Assembly: GCA_023974075.1 (NCBI GenBank)
Contig: CM043801.1
Coordinates: 2,741,673 to 2,805,672, forward strand
Direction: 5' to 3'
From: Chaenocephalus aceratus
Lineage: Eukaryota; Chordata; Actinopteri; Perciformes; Channichthyidae
DNA: 64,000 nt
Position numbers and translations under genes: made by a program. The notes under the pieces are model-generated. The model worked only from the letters and a program-made list of their open reading frames with translations. It searched no databases and was not told the origin of the DNA. Below, piece after piece: positions 1 to 60,056 of the stretch; the first letter of the stretch is position 1; each line of letters opens with the position of its first letter.

Positions 1-1281
1 AAGGAACTCACCTTGTGGTATAACCGGCAAGAGAGAAAGCCTTTGAGCTCCAGACTGTTTCAGAAATAATCCATGATATGGCGTTTCATCACGGCAGTAT
101 TTGCCGGTAGAATCTCCCGCATTAGCAGGCATAAGCTCCGCCCCTCTTTTTTAATCAATTTACGCTTTATACCCAATATCGGCACTTTGAAACAGGAAGT
201 GAAATAGAGGGATTTGAGGCATGGCTAGAATGGATGATCTGTTTGGTATTTTGAGCAAAACACTTCATAGACATGTTTGTATATATCTGAGACCTATGCT
301 ATTGCCTAAAAATAGCATGACATTTAACAAAACTGTTGTCTGATTAAATCCTCTGTAAACAAACTCCTTGCCCAGGGCTTCCCATCACTTAACCGGAGGC
401 ATCTTAACTTTTTCACTCATTTAAAAATGAAGAACTTCTAGTTCTTGGAAAGAAAATGTGGATCGGCCGGTTAGACTGGTTAACAACTGTTATTGCAATG
501 TGTGCACCTCTAATGGGTCGGCATTGCATTCTGCTGCTCTTCTCGCTTCAGAGTGAAGCTACAGGTTTAGATGGCTAAACATGTTGAAATCTAAATAATT
601 GAATGGTGGATTTAAGGATTCACATTGGATAAGTAGCATCCATACTGCATCTATGTAATCTAACTCTGTCCTCTCCCAGCCTGAATGTAGATCAGAATGT
701 AGTTATTTGAAAGTCAGTGTTTTATAAAGCTTCTCCACTATTGGTCGTGTCAGAGTGAGTACTGATGGCCGGTGTGAGAGACAGAAGAGGGGAACCAGTG
801 TCCTCTTGCTTTCCTCCTGTGGTGTGTGTGGTGTGTGTGCGCGCGCGCTCTCACAGATGGAGCCAGCTCCTCTTGCTTTCCATGCCAGAGATTAGAGGAA
901 GCCTGGGGGCCTTTCAACCCCTCCCCCTCCTCTTTCTGGGGCCTCTCTCTCTGTCTGCCTGTCTCTCCCTCCCTGTGTCTCTCTCTGCCCTCTTCCTCTG
1001 TGCCTGTATCTCTCTATCTTGCTCCCTCCGCCTCTCTGCAGTCTTTCATCATATTAACCCCCTGTGTGCCAGAGCCCGAGGCACACTAATGATTTCTAAA
1101 TGGGTAAATCAAACATGGCGACCGCCCTGGGACAGACACACACACACACACACACACCACACACACACACACACACACACTCAGGAATGCCTAACACTTT
1201 GAGGAATGTTCTACTTTGTTTTTAGTCATTTTTTTCTTCTTTATTGAATGTTTAGTTTTTTTTTTTCTCTCCCTCCTGCAG
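1..1281. other. Upstream intron, no gene seen
   Basis: Non-coding sequence before the first visible exon. It holds a pyrimidine-rich tract around 940-1040, a (CA)n repeat at about 1137-1182 and a T/C-rich tract that serves the acceptor at 1280-1281. Open frames at 765-1202 are low-complexity and have no recognisable domain. Confidence 0.7.
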
Positions 1282-49129
<47,848 letters not shown>

Positions 49130-49229
49130 NNNNNNNNNNNNNNNNNNNNNNNNNNNNNNNNNNNNNNNNNNNNNNNNNNNNNNNNNNNNNNNNNNNNNNN
49201 NNNNNNNNNNNNNNNNNNNNNNNNNNNNN
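49130..49229. other. 100-N assembly gap
   Basis: Exactly 100 N, a conventional placeholder for a gap of unknown size. It removes the end of chd7 and the 5' end of the LINE that follows. Confidence 0.99.
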
Positions 49230-50809
49230 CTGTACATAGTGAACGGGAGGTTCAGAGGGGACTCTTTAGGGAGATTCACTTACTCCTCAGCTTAGGTCTA
49301 GTGTAGTAGACTATGCAATCACTGACATGGACCCCTTCACTATCAGACAGCACTCCCCCTTTTCAGACCACAACCAAATCAATGTGTTCTTTAAACTCTC
49401 AGGTCCAATGAGCGACACAGCAAGGGAACCCAGTCAGCTGTACACATGACATCCTGCTTACAGGTGGGCCCAGACAGTGGAGACACATTCACCATGGCCT
49501 TGAACTCACCTGATCTGATGAATGACATGTCACTATTTGACCAAAAATCAATATGGTCCTACCAAAGATGGTGTAAACATGGCCATTGATTATATCAATA
49601 TGATATTTCACAAGGCAGCTATTAAAGCTGACCTTATAAAGCAAAAACGGAAGCCTGTTAAAAGGCAAAACGCTGACAAATGGTTTGACCAAGAACGCAA
49701 GACCATCAGAAAAGACCTGAGAAAAATAGCAAATGAAAAACATCGGCAACCAAACAACCCAGCCTTACGCATTAGATACAATGACGTCTTAAACAAATAT
49801 AAATGTACAATAAGGAACAAAAAACAAAATGATACCCACATGAAACTTGAGGATATTGAGAAAGCCATTGATCAAAATCAATTCTGGGATCTGTGGAACA
49901 ACTTCAACACAAAACAACCACAAGCATTACCCATCCAAAACGGTGACATCTGGAGAGAACATTTTGAAAGTTTGTACAAAGACATACCAATAAATCTAAT
50001 AAATTCAAATCAGTGTATTACAAAAGAGAAACTCCAAACATTAGAAGAAACTATTAAAGACAACCAAAACCCTCTTGATTTCCCAATGACTTGGGAAGAG
50101 TTGACCACACAGACACAATCTCTCCGGCCAAGGAAAGCTTGTGGCCCAGACAACATTAAAAACGAAATGCTCCGATGCAGCACCCCAGAGATGCAGGTAC
50201 AGTGTTAAAGCTGTTCAGTATCGTGTTGCAGTCAGGATGTTTTCCTGACATCTGGTGCAAAGGGCTCATCTCCCCCATTCATAAGAGTGGAGACAATCAG
50301 ACCCTAATAACTACCGTGGCATCTGTGTCAGCAGCTGTCTGGGGAAATTATTCTGTAGCATTCTAAATAAAAGAATACAAGATTTCCTTAACCAACAATC
50401 CATCTTGAGTAAAAATCAAATTGGCTTCCTTCCAAAACACACCGCACCACCGACCATGTGTATACCTATACCCTTCACACTTTAGTTAACAAACATGTAC
50501 ACCAGACACCAAAGGGTAAGATATTCACTTGTTTCATCGATTTCAAAAAATCTTTCGACTCTATTTGGCACGAAGGGCTCTATTATAGACTTCTACATTG
50601 TGGTATAGGGGGCAACATGTACGATCTGGTTAAATCAATGTATTTAGAGAATAAGTGTGCTGTTAAAATTGGAGACAAACAAACTGAATTCTTCACCCAG
50701 AGAAGAGGCGTTCGTCAGGGTTGCAATTTAAGTCCCACTTTATTTAATATATATATAAATGAACTTGCTGTTCAGTTGGATCACTGTGCTGCTCCTGGCC
50801 TCTCCCTCC

Positions 50810-51014
<205 letters not shown>

Positions 51015-51693
51015 GATCACTGTGCTGCTCCTGGCCTCTCCCTCCTAGATAGAGAGGTGAAGTGTCTGCTTTATGCTGATGACCTTGTTCTGCTGTGTCC
51101 TACTGAACAAGGACTCCAACAGCAGCTGGACATAGTAGACCAGTACTGTAAGGACTGGGCCCTGGCAGTCAATATGAAGAAAACTAATGTCATGGTTTTC
51201 CAAAAACGCCCCAGATGTCAGGAGAACAAATACCAGTTTACCATAAACAATCATATCATGGAACATAGTATGAGTTACACCTACCTCGGTTTAACCATAA
51301 CAGCATCGGGAAGTTTCAACATGGCAGTGAATGCACTCAAGAAAGAGCCAGAAGAGCTCGAAATGCAATTAAGAGAACATTTTATAATGTCCAAATTCCA
51401 GTTAAAATCTGGCTCAAAATCTTTGATAGTGTGATCCAGCCCATTGCGCTGTACGGTAGTGAAGTATGGGGTCCACTCAGTCACCAGAGCTATGCCCGCT
51501 GGGACAAACATCCAACAGAGTCTTTACATGCAGAATTCTGCAGATACATTTTACGTGTTCAGAGAAAAACACCAACAAATGCATGTAGAGCAGAATTAGG
51601 CAGATACCCACTGATCATCAACACTCAGAAGAGAGCACTAACATTCTTTAACCACCTTAGATCCAGCCCCCGAGACCCCCTCCACTCCAAAGC

Positions 51694-51827
51694 CCTCCAG
51701 AGCCAAGAGCTGACCCAGAGAAGAGTCCCCTATGGCAGCTGGTGCTGAGGCTAGCTGCCCCCTCCAGAGCCAAGAGCTGACCCAGAGAAGAGTCCCCTAT
51801 GGCAGCTGGTGCTGAGGCTAGCTGCCC
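51694..51827. repeat. 67-bp tandem duplication in the LINE ORF
   Basis: CCTCCAGAGCCAAGAGCTGA starts at 51694 and again at 51761; the two units are nearly identical. A 67-bp period shifts the reading frame. Confidence 0.93.
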
Positions 51828-52361
51828 CCCCTCAGAGCCACTCTGACCAGTCTCTCAGCAGCACTACTCTCCAAACACCAATCGCAGTCAAACGCATTAT
51901 AGCACAATGTAAAGACAACTATTTACAACATTGGGAAGACGAGACGAGAAGCCAGAGCAGATTAGAATGTTACCTGGCTCTAAACAGAGAGTACGAGCTG
52001 GCAGAATATCTCTCTGCTGTCAGAGATAGAAAGCAGAGACAGATCCTAACCAAGTACAGGCTCAGTGACCACAGACTGGCAATCGAAACAGGAAGACTCA
52101 AAAGATCCTGGCAACCAAAAGAGAACAGAATATGTGGTCCCTGTACGACAGGTGAGACCGAGACAGAGATGCACTTCCTCCTGAAGTGCCAAACATTCAA
52201 CGAAGTGAGGAGCGTTTACTGGAACAAGTTGAACTCTGTAATCCCAGGTTTCAAGGAGGTTGATGACCTCTCAAGACTGAGAGTACTCCTAGGAGAAGGA
52301 GACAAGGCACACCTTGCTGCCCAATATGTATACACATGCCACAACCTGAGGGACAGTGAAT

Positions 52362-52362
<1 letters not shown>

Positions 52363-52441
<79 letters not shown>

Positions 52442-52445
52442 CACG
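52363..52445. repeat. (CA)n after the LINE stop codon
   Basis: About 80 bp of AC repeats directly after GACAGTGAATGA, in the LINE 3' untranslated part. Confidence 0.95.
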
Positions 52446-52598
52446 TGTTGAAATGTAATTATATCACTGTATATATATCATCAATAATATGTAAACATTT
52501 GAAATGTATGTTAATGTTGTTAATTATTTTGTATTGTGATGCTTTGGCAACATGTTTAATTTAACTTTCATGCCAATAAGCCCATTGAATTGAATTGA

Positions 52599-52736
<138 letters not shown>

Positions 52737-52915
52737 GACGTGAAGAGGGACAAAGTAATGACAGGAGAGTAGTGTGCATTAGACATGCTCAAGAACAAAT
52801 ATAGAGAATACATTCAAGGAGAGACAGAACACAGATTCAACGGATTTAGCTAACCACTACACGACTGTGTGTTTTTGATTGACTTGATTAACTCCATCAA
52901 TGTATGTCTTTTCAG

Positions 52916-53012
52916 GCCGCCATGTTTGGCCCTTTCTGTGGCCAGCATCTGGGGACAGTTCAAGTGCTCTGTGGCAAACATGTACAGTTTGTGGCAGAAG
53001 TTGAACACAACA
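52916..53012. other. Open 97-bp segment between splice-like sites, unidentified
   Basis: It lies between TCTTTTCAG and the donor-like CA|gtaagt on the plus strand and is open in two plus frames and at least two minus frames. The minus reading VVFNFCHKLYMFATEH looks protein-like. I cannot name it. It sits close to the HECT-like fragment and may belong to that locus. Confidence 0.25.
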
Positions 53013-53186
53013 GTAAGTTCACCTTTTTTTATTGTATCTGTTTCAAATGCAAGAAATAAGGATTCAACACACTGCTCTGTTTAGAATACTAATTGCAGAT
53101 GCATACACTAGTTCTCAGCATGAAGGACACATTTTTTCATTGTCTGTTTATGTGAAATATGTAGAAGCCATCATTAAATTGTAGAC

Positions 53187-53234
53187 CAGGGGTGGGGAAC
53201 CTCCGGCCCTCGGGCCGGAGGTTCCCCACCCCTG
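53187..53234. mobile_element. 48-bp hAT remnant made of two inverted ends only
   Basis: CAGGGGTGGGGAACCTCCGG and its exact complement meet head to head with almost nothing between them. TTGTAGAC is repeated at 53179-53186 and 53235-53242, an exact 8-bp target duplication. Confidence 0.85.
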
Positions 53235-53314
53235 TTGTAGACCAATGCATGATTAAATACACAAAACAGCTTATATTATACATTCATAATTGTGTATTAG
53301 TTCTATCTTTACAG

Positions 53315-54736
53315 AGAACATTATACATTTAGAATCAGATTGTGAGACGGAGAGCGGCTGGAAAGCAGAGCCGGACTGGGACAATAAGTCAGGCCGGGAA
53401 TTATACACCCAGCCAGGCCACTACCAGTTTTTGTGCCATTTTGCTGGATTTATTTGTCAATATTTACAGCGTTGCTGCCCATAGTCATAGCCCTCTAAAT
53501 CTACTACCCAAAAATAAACATATGGACATGGGTTACTATTTAAAAAAATGTGCAAATCTATTTAGGAACCTATGTGAACATATTTTAAGTGGGGGTGGAC
53601 CTCAAATCCTATAAGGGGGTAAGATATTTGTTTTAAATGTTGGACTTAAATGCATCAATCTGGTGCACTTTGAGGGGGAAATAAAGAGACTACACCCATA
53701 TGAAACAGAACTGTATATGTCACATGGCCATAACCAATAACATATCATATCCAATATGAAAAAACATTGAAACTTGTTTATTTATTTGTTTTTGGTTCAT
53801 TTATAGTTGTGAGTGTCTGTGCTCCTGAACCAGCCTCACCTGTCTCCCTCCTCTCCTCCTCTTTGAGGCAGCAGCAACGACTAGTTTTAGCTCTCAACAT
53901 GTTTTAATAGTTTATCTTGCCTTTTTTCACCTAGTTAACGTTTTTTTTTTTATTATTCATGCATATTTTACTAATCACTCCCCCCTCAAATGGAAATATG
54001 TGTTTACATAAATGGTGACCAAACCGTTTGAGACCCACTGAGAACTTAGACTAAGTGAACTATCTAAACACTCAGAGAGTCCTTTACCTCACCTGAGCTG
54101 AGGTTATCAGTCTCTCAGTCTGCCAGGAGAGGACTCTCCAACCACCTTGTATTCTCCTGATATCCGTTAGCGCAGCTAGCTAGCACCAGATGCTAACAAC
54201 AACATTACATGTAACCGGCGCTTTATCTCACTCGCTCGCGCCACACATACACTAACACACACACACACCCTCCCGAGCTTGAATGACACAAAGAGACCAA
54301 TCAAGGGCATTAGTATGATCTGTATGAAAGTGGCCATGTGGGCAGGCCACATCATGTAGACAGCCAGTCACCCTCTGTGAGGCAGAGTCAGACCCACATT
54401 TGCGCAGCGTTGCGTTCACAATACATACATTAACAAAAAAATCCTCAGGCCAGCAGGCCACTTAGCAGACCAGGCCATCGGGAAACCTCCCGGTCCTCCC
54501 GATGGCCAGTCCGGGCCTGCTGGAAAGTCACACCGCCATGCGGCACAAACAGTTGCTGACGTGATGTTTTCTTCATTCTCAGGCGTTCCATAAGGAGGGT
54601 CAGGAACTCACGCTCGGGACCACCAGTGTCCCCTCCATCCTCAGTGTGTCCCTCATCATCAGTGAACTTAACTGACGTCTCATGAGAGGGATCGAATGAG
54701 GCACCTTTGAAGCCGCGGATTGCTCCATCCCACACA
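53315..54736 (-). pseudogene. HECT/G2E3-like E3 ubiquitin-ligase fragment, split by a hAT element
   Basis: Minus strand, 54736 to 54528: VWDGAIRGFKGASFDPSHET, then VKFTDDEGHTEDGGDTGGPE and REFLTLLMERLRMKK. This resembles the start of the HECT domain in fish G2E3-like proteins (pattern ...F.DDEG.TEGAVD.GGP.REFL.LL), a multi-copy family in teleosts. Downstream of a hAT insertion (53366-54519) the frame may continue over 53365-53315 to a donor-like TCT|gtaaag. The catalytic cysteine part is not seen. It may be a gene piece, a pseudogene or an exon of a gene not in view. Confidence 0.55.
53366..54519. mobile_element. hAT element inserted in the HECT-like fragment
   Basis: Ends CAGAGCCGGACTGG and CCAGTCCGGGCCTG are inverted repeats; CTGGAAAG at 53358-53365 and 54520-54527 is an exact 8-bp duplication. 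The 54160-54230 part carries the GTTAGCGCAGCTAGCTAGCA module found in the 29129 family. Confidence 0.85.
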
Positions 54737-54907
54737 CTGGCTCTTAATATTGAACCTGCTGCAAGATGTATTTGTTATTGTTGCAGAGAGCTCTGCAACA
54801 ATGTGTGCCGCAGTCAGGTATTCTGTGCTGGGAAAGACAAAGTGATGTATTGTAATATTAAATGATGAAGCTATAATAAGATGTACAGTATAGAATAGAA
54901 CAATTAA

Positions 54908-55261
54908 AGGTAGGGTAGGTAAGTTTCAGAAACCGGCTCGAGATACACTTTTTGTTATATTCCATGGAATGCTCTTAACATCCCGATAGCAATGAATATC
55001 TGAAGTGCTTTGACAAAAAATCCATACAGAAAAGTCATCTGTAGAAGCCGTAATACTGTAAAAAGTACAACCCCCGGCTAAACGGATTGGATGGCCTACC
55101 TGCCTGTCAGCCTTCCATCGGGGCACACACTTATCTCGTGCCCTCATTGGTCGTGTGTGTTGGAGGAGGGGCTCTGTAAGGAAGTGGCAGATTTTCTCCG
55201 GTTGTGTATTTTCAAATTCTAGCGATCTCGAGCCGGTTTCTCAAACTTACCTACCCCACCT
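54908..55261. mobile_element. piggyBac-like MITE, 354 bp, TTAA flanks
   Basis: Left end AGGTAGGGTAGGTAAGTTTC and right end GAAACTTACCTACCCCACCT type are inverted repeats of about 38 bp with a few differences. TTAA at 54904-54907 and 55262-55265. Confidence 0.85.
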
Positions 55262-55265
55262 TTAA

Positions 55266-55862
55266 GTGGTAATAGTAACAATTAATGCCTTTGCTCCATT
55301 TTGTCTTCTGGCTCAGACTGCTATCAATAATGATAAGTGCGTACACATTTGTGTGGTTGCTGCAGTGAGAAGACAGTTGAATAATTATTTTCAAATACAT
55401 AATATATGCATGACAGTCATATTTACAAAAGGATGTCGATCCTCTTCCTGTTTTTTTAATACATTGGGTTCTAAACTGCACTTTTGTCATACTCATGCAC
55501 AATCCTTGTAAACATTTGTAATGTATGCAACAAACAATATCTGATCTTTGAAAAATATTTGTGGGTGTTTTTGGTTTTTTAGGTGCACAATGCTGTTTCT
55601 TGACTTGCAAGCTCTTTTACCAAACAAGCTAACGCTAGCTGGGTAAATATGACGCTCTTTGTATCAAAACAAAACTTACCTTCTTATATATCGACTTTTT
55701 CCACTTCGATCAACTTTGTTTCCTCCGGCTTCAATTTGCAGCACTCTTATTCGTTCTCTCTATGTCTGGTCAGACATCAATCTGTTCCACGTAGCACGCC
55801 CCCTAGAGGCCTGGAGCACTTCCGGAATGTTTTTTTGTATGTGTTTTGGGATTTGTACGTGC
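55266..55862. other. Anonymous stretch upstream of the LTR element
   Basis: AT-rich, no gene or repeat recognised. Confidence 0.5.
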
Positions 55863-55867
55863 TTTGG

Positions 55868-56411
55868 TGTGACGGAGCGGATCACATGAGTGACTGACTC
55901 CGCCACGGACAGCCGACACACACACGCACACACAGTCACACACCAAACATTTCCTGCTCTATATAAAAATAAACCATGCAATGTATTATTTATTGTGTAT
56001 TTGTTAATTGGATAAATGATTATGTCAAGAGGTGGTTAACCTATTTATGTTTGGGTCGGATTCTTTTATGTTGACAATGTGGTTTGAGGTAATTGCGTCA
56101 CCTGTTGACGGTAAGCCTGTGGGAGGAGCTATGAGCTCAAAATGGACGGTTTTGGCCCTGGAGGGGGAACTCAGAAGAATGTTGCAATGAAGGCAACAGC
56201 TGGGACATGTTCAGGAGATGGTTGCAGAGAAGGCAACACCGGAGCATGTTTACTCTGATGAGTGCAGGACGGCCTGTTTTGGTCTTTTATTTTGTTGTTT
56301 CAATTGTGCTGGTTCCGTTTTTTGTTTTATTGCTGATATAAATAAAGTGTTTTTGGAGCTTAAACATCCGACTAAGCCATGTTTTGAACGGAGAAATAGA
56401 ACCCCGTCACA
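55868..56411 (+). repeat. Left LTR
   Basis: 544 bp, with a CTCTATATAAAAATAAACC (TATA-like) stretch at about 55957-55976 and AATAAAGTG near 56341. TG...CA termini. Confidence 0.9.
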
Positions 56412-56897
56412 TATGGTGTCAGAAGTGGGATGGCTAGTCGGAGGAAGCTGGGCGGCGTTGCTGGGCGGCGTTGCGGAGCGGCGCACGGGACTACAATTCC
56501 GGCGTCAGCAGCAGGAGGAGAGCGCGGCTGCCGGGTCGGAGCGGGCATGGGAGACGGAGGACGATGATGAGGACGGGTCCTGGGTGGGCCCAACGGCTCC
56601 TGCGGCCTCGGGATCGGCCAGTGAACCAGGGCGAGAGGAGTTCCTGTTGGCGGAGTTCCGGGACCTACAGACTTCGGTTCCGGTTGGTGGTCCGTTTCCT
56701 CAATCGGACTCCGGTGGCCAGCCTGATCGGCCGGCGCCTGGGTGGAGGCACTGTGCGGTGCGGAGATTCCACCGTACCAGAGTGGTGAGGACATGTGAAC
56801 TGTTTGGTGCTGTTTGGACGCATTGCCAAAGCGTGAAGGTGGCTGTTTGCCTTTCCAGGTTGCCGCACATCGCCAACCTTGGGGAGGGAGAGGATAA
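56412..56897 (+). other. Internal region of the LTR element
   Basis: 486 bp, GC-rich. A continuous plus-strand reading crosses from the left LTR through the interior and is rich in Gly, Glu and Arg; it lacks any gag, protease or polymerase motif. Confidence 0.6.
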
Positions 56898-57441
56898 TGT
56901 GACGGAGCGGATCACATGAGTGACTGACTCCGCCACGGACAGCCGACACACACACGCACACACAGTCACACACCAAACATTTCCTGCTCTATATAAAAAT
57001 AAACCATGCAATGTATTATTTATTGTGTATTTGTTAATTGGATAAATGATTATGTTAAGAGGTGGTTAACCTATTTATGTTTGGGTCGGATTCTTTTATG
57101 TTGACAATGTGGTTTGAGGTAATTGCGTCACCTGTTGACGGTAAGCCTGTGGGAGGAGCTATGAGCTCAAAATGGACGGTTTTGGCCCTGGAGGGGGAAC
57201 TCAGAAGAATGTTGCAATGAAGGCAACAGCTGGGACATGTTCAGGAGATGGTTGCAGAGAAGGCAACACCGGAGCATGTTTACTCTGATGAGTGCAGGAC
57301 GGCCTGTTTTGGTCTTTTATTTTGTTGTTTCAATTGTGCTGGTTCCGTTTTTTGTTTTATTGCTGATATAAATAAAGTGTTTTTGGAGCTTAAACATCCG
57401 ACTAAGCCATGTTTTGAACGGAGAAATAGAACCCCGTCACA
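56898..57441 (+). repeat. Right LTR
   Basis: The same 544-bp sequence as the left LTR with one seen difference. It is followed directly by the TTTGG target copy. Confidence 0.9.
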
Positions 57442-57618
57442 TTTGGACTTTGCATATCGTTTTGGTATTTGCAGCGTTTTTTTGTTGCGTTTGTTTTCGG
57501 GTTTTGTTTGTTTTTCCTTTTAGAATTTGCAGCTGTTTCCTGCTAATGTATGTGTTTTTGGCCGTTGTTCCGCGTTTGCACCTCCCGGCCACCGTAAATA
57601 ATCCTATTATGCAGAGAT

Positions 57619-58481
57619 AACACAGTGGCTGCTTCTCAGGTCGACTATTTTCATTTCCTCGCTCCTCGGTCTCACCGGAAGTTGATTTGCCTGCGCCATC
57701 TTGAGTACCGTCCCATGGCTCTTATTTCTGCCGGAGGACCGAGGAGCGAGGAGCGATCATGGAGGAGCGATAACCGAGGAACCACCAGACCATCCTTCGA
57801 TGAAATCCTCAGATACTCACCCCGCCCCCTTACTGTGTATCGCTCACTGATTGGACGAGGCAGTGCATGCACTGATCTGATGCTTCTTGACATGAGAGCA
57901 ATACCCCAGCGGAGTGAAGAAAATACACGAACCGCAGTCATTAAGTCCTATTTAAAATGTTAACTTTCTCCAAACAAAGTGTGCAGTCCAATGAATGTTA
58001 ATCTAACTGGGTTTTGATAGATAACATATCTGTTTTTGTTCTCTGAATAATTGTATTCCTATTGTGCACTCACAATATTAATCAAACTATTGTTCGTTTA
58101 AATACATTTTAAGAATGGCGTTTATCTTTTTTGAGAATGACTTCTTATTTTATTTCATGTATTTGGATCTACAACAGATGATACTAATGTTTGTCAGTAA
58201 ATGTGCACTAACAGAGGCGGGGGTGTTTGTGGAAATAACGGGTACAGAGCTGGCTGCTGCCAGACGAACAGCTGTGCAGCGTCATCACAAACGGACGTCG
58301 CTTCACGTGACGCTCCGGAGGAAAGGACGTCCCATTGCTCTTAAAACTCATTTCCCTGCTTCTCGTGGTTTCCTTGCGTCCCTCCATGCTTCCCTGGAGG
58401 GAGGGACTAAACGCAGGGAAACTACGCAAGTGAGGGAAGCAAGGATTTCATTTAATCGACCTGAGAAGCAGCCAGTGTGTT
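57619..58481. mobile_element. MITE with 26-bp ends (GGCTGCTTCTCAGGTCGA)
   Basis: The left and right ends are inverted copies of ACASTGGCTGCTTCTCAGG with one mismatch. Superfamily not assigned. Confidence 0.75.
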
Positions 58482-58521
58482 ACGTTTCTGCAAGAGAGGG
58501 GAGGGGCTTCCACACACACAT

Positions 58522-59681
58522 TAGGCTTGTTTGAGACAAGCAAGACCTGCGCAGACCTGCGCAGTGCGTTGCATGATGGTTAGTCATTTTGTCCGACTTG
58601 CTCTGGAGGCTCGCCCACATGAGACTTTGAAATCTCGCGGGACAAAGACGCCCGCAGCCTTGAGAGCGAGGCGAGGCGAGTTGGCGCAGTTGCTCTCCAC
58701 GAGCTGCGGAAGCGAAATGCTTGATGGGAAACGGCTCGCTGGTATCTCGAGCTGAGCGCTCATTGGTGGGTTTTACCACGTGCTGCTGATGAAACTCTCC
58801 AATTGGCTGGCAAAAGTTTGTTGTTGTTTTGTGTCAGTTTTACGTCGCCACATCCATTCCCATTTTTCATCATTGTTCCACAATGTTTATCATCATGAAA
58901 TTAATATCTATATATTTTATACTATACTGCTTACCGTTTTCATACTTTATATATCTTAGCATATTCATACACACTGTTCATACTGCTTACAGGCTGATAT
59001 CTAGTGTATTCATACCCCACTGTTTATTCATCATTCAATTCATTCTATATGTTATTCTGTAGATTGTGTACATTACTTTCCACTTCACTGCTTGTTGCAC
59101 CTGGTTAGAAGCTAAACTGCATTTCGTTCTCTCAGTACCTGTAATATGTGCAATAACAATAAAGTTTCTCTTTAAGTTAAACCAAATCATTAACATAAAA
59201 TCTATTGTAATGTAATGATTTGGTTTAACCTTATTTATTGAATACATCATTTAAAATGGCAAGATTAAATCAAATTACATCCATGTTGTACACATCATAA
59301 AGCTAAAGAATTAACACAGCAGCAGGTCTGTTCAATTCATGCTCATGAAGCTTCATGTGTGCGGATCTGAAGGGACTGATCATTTGTAGCCTGTCCACCT
59401 ATCAGTTTTGCAAACATTAAGAGGGAGGAGCATTTCTAATTATGGAACCCAGTCCCTGGTGTGGTTCATCATCATGACTGAATTAACAAACCTATATAAA
59501 GCAATGGAGATCACCTTTGTCTACAGTGGGTAAAATGTAATTTCCGCCATTGCAAACCCAGCCAGTCAAGCCGACTCCGAGTTGTCCGACTTAAGACGAG
59601 CTTTTTGACACCTCCCCCGGCTGCGATCGGCTACTCTCGTCTACTTTCGAGGCGAGCCGCTATGTGTCTCAAACAAGCCTA
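58522..59681. mobile_element. MITE, TAGGCTTGTTTGAGACA ends, with a nested LINE tail
   Basis: TAGGCTTGTTTGAGACA at 58522 and TGTCTCAAACAAGCCTA at 59665-59681 are exact inverted repeats. Inside, 58829-59175 ends in TGTGCAATAACAATAAAGTT, a fish LINE 3' tail. Confidence 0.75.
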
Positions 59682-60056
59682 CTGAGCATGAGCATGAGTA
59701 TGAGTGCTGCAGCTGCACTGCACGCAGTCAGAGGTGAAGACCTAGGAGCCCGCTAATTATGGCTGCTTCGTCTGGTCCGACCGAATTTTGAAAATAACTT
59801 TACGTGGAATGGTGAGTTTGAAAACATCTATATCTATCTGTATATATCTTTCTGTCAAAAATGTATTAGCTAAAATACCTGCTCACAACAAGTTACCTTA
59901 GCGCTAAAGCTGCACTTGGTTTAGCTAACGTTACTTAACGTCTGTTCATATGGTAACAAAACCGATTTAAAATGGCTTTTCATAAGGTTGCATATGAGTG
60001 ATTTGTCACATTTATAACAGTAACTTAGCAAAATGTTCAAAAGAGCATGTCATTAA
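59682..60056. other. Anonymous stretch
   Basis: No gene recognised. A short start-codon frame at 59758 (MAASSGPTEF) ends after ten codons. Confidence 0.4.

Larger units (their letters stand above)
55868..57441 (+). mobile_element. Compact non-autonomous LTR retrotransposon (TRIM-like)
   Basis: Two 544-bp direct repeats (55868-56411 and 56898-57441) start TGTGACGGAG and end CCGTCACA. They differ at one site that I found (C at 56026, T at 57056). TTTGG occurs at 55863-55867 and 57442-57446, a 5-bp target duplication. The 486-bp interior starts with a primer-binding-like TGGTGTCAGAAGTGGGAT (56414-56431) and ends in a purine tract (GGGGAGGGAGAGG, 56881-56893). There is no recognisable gag or pol. 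Confidence 0.92.

Noticed and set aside
765..1202. Open reading frames in the first intron
   Set aside because: They are low-complexity, rich in Leu/Ser from a pyrimidine tract and His/Thr from a CA repeat; no domain or splice logic.
53315..53484. A plus-strand exon reading KNIIHLESDCETESGWK joined to 52916-53012
   Set aside because: The phase fits, but it is antisense to the recognisable HECT-like frame, and beyond the hAT duplication the reading stops within about 12 codons.
56218..56919. A 233-codon reading spanning the LTR and interior of the retroelement
   Set aside because: No gag, protease or polymerase motif; kept only as a remark, because it starts inside the LTR and ends in the other.
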